64,000 bases of DNA, taken from contig NZ_JAOQJS010000007.1 in NCBI RefSeq assembly GCF_025567345.1, forward strand, positions 124,001 to 188,000, given 5' to 3'. The stretch comes from Coprococcus ammoniilyticus (GTDB lineage Bacteria > Bacillota > Clostridia > Lachnospirales > Lachnospiraceae). Below the pieces are notes generated by a model. The model made no database searches and was not told the origin of the DNA. It saw only the letters and a list, made by a program, of their open reading frames with translations. The first letter of the stretch is position 1, and each line of letters starts with the position of its first letter. Below are positions 62,719 to 64,000 of this stretch, piece by piece. The position numbers and the translations under genes are program-made.

Positions 62719-63055
62719 CCATCTCTCTCCTTTTCTCTTATACACTATGCCTTCTATCTGTTACATTGCTTTTCTTATACTTATGTAAACCTCATTGATG
62801 TCTGTAAAAAAGCACAAATATTATAAAAAAAAAAAACGGCTGTCAATAGTTCACAAAATATTTCTCATTTTTTATATATTTTGCTTCATTTTACTCTCTC
62901 CCTTCTATAACTATCTGCATGTCCCTTTTCTCATAAAAGGAACATCTACTATCATAGACAGGGCATCGGCAGAAAAAGTTTTAAAGAATTAAAAAAAATC
63001 CAGATACAGCACCTCTGCCATATCTGGATCTTTTATTTATCAATATTTCGCAAAA
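62719..63055. other. Intergenic region before the secreted cluster
   Basis: A 337-base AT-rich spacer. It holds the toxin-antitoxin terminator (62990-63029). A plus-strand frame of 65 codons (62795-62992) has no ribosome site and is not called. Confidence 0.5.
62990..63029 (-). terminator. Terminator of the toxin-antitoxin remnant
   Basis: ATCCAGATA and its complement (62998-63006, 63021-63029) are followed on the minus strand by TTTTTTTT. Confidence 0.75.
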
Positions 63056-63229
63056 TCAATATCCTTGTAAGCAATTAATTTTGCTCTCAGTATATCTTAT
63101 TTTCGTATTCTCAAAGTCATTTAATAAACTTGTCGCAGCCTGTGGATTTCTCTTTTTCTCAATCAAATATTGAATAATCTTCTCCAACTCCTCTGCTGCA
63201 TCAATCGTCATAAAAATCTTATATGCCAT
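63056..63229 (-). pseudogene. Truncated RelE/ParE-type toxin
   Basis: The frame starts at ATG 63229, overlapping the antitoxin stop by 11 bases, and reads MAYKIFMTIDAAEELEKIIQ to residue 57. This is the first helix pair of a RelE/ParE fold (AAEELEKIIQYLIEKKRNPQ). The catalytic C-terminal half is absent: full-length members have about 90-105 residues. Another frame over the last 50 bases also ends nearby, suggesting an internal deletion plus frameshift. The toxin is probably dead. Confidence 0.6.
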
Positions 63230-63509
63230 ATTTTGTCCTCATATCCGCCACAAATGCATCTGCATCTATACATGTTCCCTGCTCTGCGTGTTTTCTCGCA
63301 TCTTCCAGTCTTTTCAGTACATCTTCTTCGGACATACTTTGATATATGTTGTTACTTCTTTTAATCTCAAATGGAAATCCATTTGCGGCTACTGCCTGTG
63401 TCAAAAAGATTCTTATCGCCGTCGTAGTATCTGTTCCCAAATCCTTGAACAAACTATCTGATTTTCTTTTTAATTCATCGTCTACTCTAACCTGAATTGT
63501 ACTTGCCAT
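63219..63509 (-). CDS. RelB/DinJ family antitoxin
   Basis: A 96-residue antitoxin: an N-terminal ribbon-helix-helix (STIQVRVDDELKRKSDSLFK) with the DinJ-type TTTAIRIFLTQAVAANGFPFEIK motif (quoted in part: AIRIFLTQAVAANGFPFE) and a C-terminal toxin-binding tail. ATG 63509 has AGGAGG 7 bases upstream. It would bind its own promoter. Its partner toxin next door is truncated. Confidence 0.88.
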   Translation of the reverse strand: MASTIQVRVDDELKRKSDSLFKDLGTDTTTAIRIFLTQAVAANGFPFEIKRSNNIYQSMSEEDVLKRLEDARKHAEQGTCIDADAFVADMRTKYGI

Positions 63510-63680
63510 ATAGTGCCTCCTTTATTCTTGTTGTTGTATTGTGTTTGTATTAATATGTCAATATATTGTATTGCTTTTATACGTTTATATTACAATATCG
63601 AATATAAAAAAACAATATTAATGATAATTTCATTACAACATAAATATGATTTTTGAAAAATAAAAATGCTATAACGAAAC

Positions 63681-63717
63681 AATGCCAGATACAAATATAT
63701 ACTTTGTATCTGGCATT
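63681..63717 (-). terminator. Hairpin after fabG
   Basis: AATGCCAGATACAAA and its exact complement (15 bp) flank a 7-base loop, 31 bases after the fabG stop. The minus-strand tail (GTTTCGTT) is only weakly T-rich. Confidence 0.6.
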
Positions 63718-63747
63718 TATATTCTTTAAGCTATATTCTATTCTATC

Positions 63748-64000
63748 TTACAGGCTCATGCCACCGTCTACACGGATAACCTGTCCTGTAATGTAAGATG
63801 CCTTGTCGGATGCAAGGAATGCTGCTGTCTCAGCGATATCTGATACCTCACCCAGTCTCTTAACTGTGATGTGGTCAAGCATCGCATCCTTCATCTTATC
63901 TGACATTGCGTCTGTCATATCTGTCTTGATGAATCCCGGCGCGATCGCATTTGCTGTTACGCCACGGCTGCCAAGCTCCTTTGCTACAGACTTCGTCATG
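63748..64000 (-). CDS. fabG: 3-oxoacyl-ACP reductase FabG, C-terminal part
   Basis: The last 83 codons of a short-chain dehydrogenase: KELGSRGVTANAIAPGFIKT, RLGEVSDIAETAAFLAS and the ending YITGQVIRVDGGMSL are the FabG signature. The 5' part lies beyond the window. It is the reductase of fatty acid elongation; fabF is 9.4 kb downstream. Confidence 0.95.
   Translation of the reverse strand, partial: MTKSVAKELGSRGVTANAIAPGFIKTDMTDAMSDKMKDAMLDHITVKRLGEVSDIAETAAFLASDKASYITGQVIRVDGGMSL

Noticed and set aside
62795..62992. 65-codon plus-strand frame with one hydrophobic stretch
   Set aside because: No ribosome binding site, AT-rich context, and the hydrophobic residues come from T-rich DNA.

Overview
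The window looks like a chromosome segment of a Gram-positive anaerobe of the Lachnospiraceae (Clostridia). Supporting signs are the order rplJ-rplL-rpoB-rpoC-rpsL-rpsG-fusA-tuf, strong AGGAGG-type ribosome binding sites, DUF3793 plus short-chain flavodoxin, DUF5050-like secreted proteins, and conjugative elements of the VirD4/Maff2 type. Nearly every gene is on the minus strand; the exceptions are a GNAT acetyltransferase at 2.2 kb and the DUF3793-flavodoxin pair at 27.5-28.7 kb. The species cannot be named from sequence alone.

Region 1 (1 to about 16.9 kb) is a nested mobile region. The outer, AT-rich layer is one end of an integrative and conjugative element (ICE). It carries parA, parB, a RepA-like initiator, a DUF3801/PcfB-like protein, a VirD4 coupling protein and a Maff2-family membrane protein, and it continues beyond base 1. 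It abuts the 3' end of rlmD (rumA-type 23S rRNA methyltransferase), a known ICE target. The maff2 gene is split by a visibly GC-rich element of about 9.2 kb (278-9482), an integrative mobilizable element (IME) of Tn4451-like type. The IME holds a large serine recombinase, TnpW, a helicase loader, a replisome organizer, a Cys-rich VLP protein, a relaxase, MobC and a PadR-controlled cargo operon. Joining the two maff2 pieces at a shared TT dinucleotide restores the reading frame. The ICE repA gene contains seven 23-bp iteron-like repeats in exact register, a probable origin of replication.

Region 2 (16.9-39 kb) is ordinary chromosome: rlmD, a phosphodiesterase, rdgB, a secreted papain-like protease, a THUMP methyltransferase, a sortase-type surface protein, rhodanese, PrsW-like protease with a minisatellite tail, enolase, an iron-box-controlled DUF3793/flavodoxin pair, a secreted DUF5050-like protein, oleate hydratase with a TetR regulator, an inosine/uracil-DNA glycosylase, an MmcQ-MGMT fusion, a cytidylate kinase-like protein, a GntR regulator with lrgAB and a clear operator, a SpoU methyltransferase and a nucleotide-sugar-type epimerase.

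Region 3 (39-53 kb) is the transcription/translation block from tuf back to rplJ, with an L10 leader and an rplL-rpoB attenuator.

Region 4 (53-64 kb) holds fabF preceded by a tandem structured repeat, a MotA/MotB-like pair resembling ZorA/ZorB, four secreted proteins (two DUF5050-like, a transglutaminase-like and a solute-binding protein with wall-binding repeats), a RelB-type antitoxin with a truncated toxin, and the 3' end of fabG.

The most interesting signals are the ICE/IME nesting, the iteron array inside repA, the PadR promoter-operator with its cargo, the lrgAB operator, the fabF-upstream repeat and the orphan ZorAB-like pair. All positions and motifs were read by eye; family assignments come from recognised motifs, not searches.
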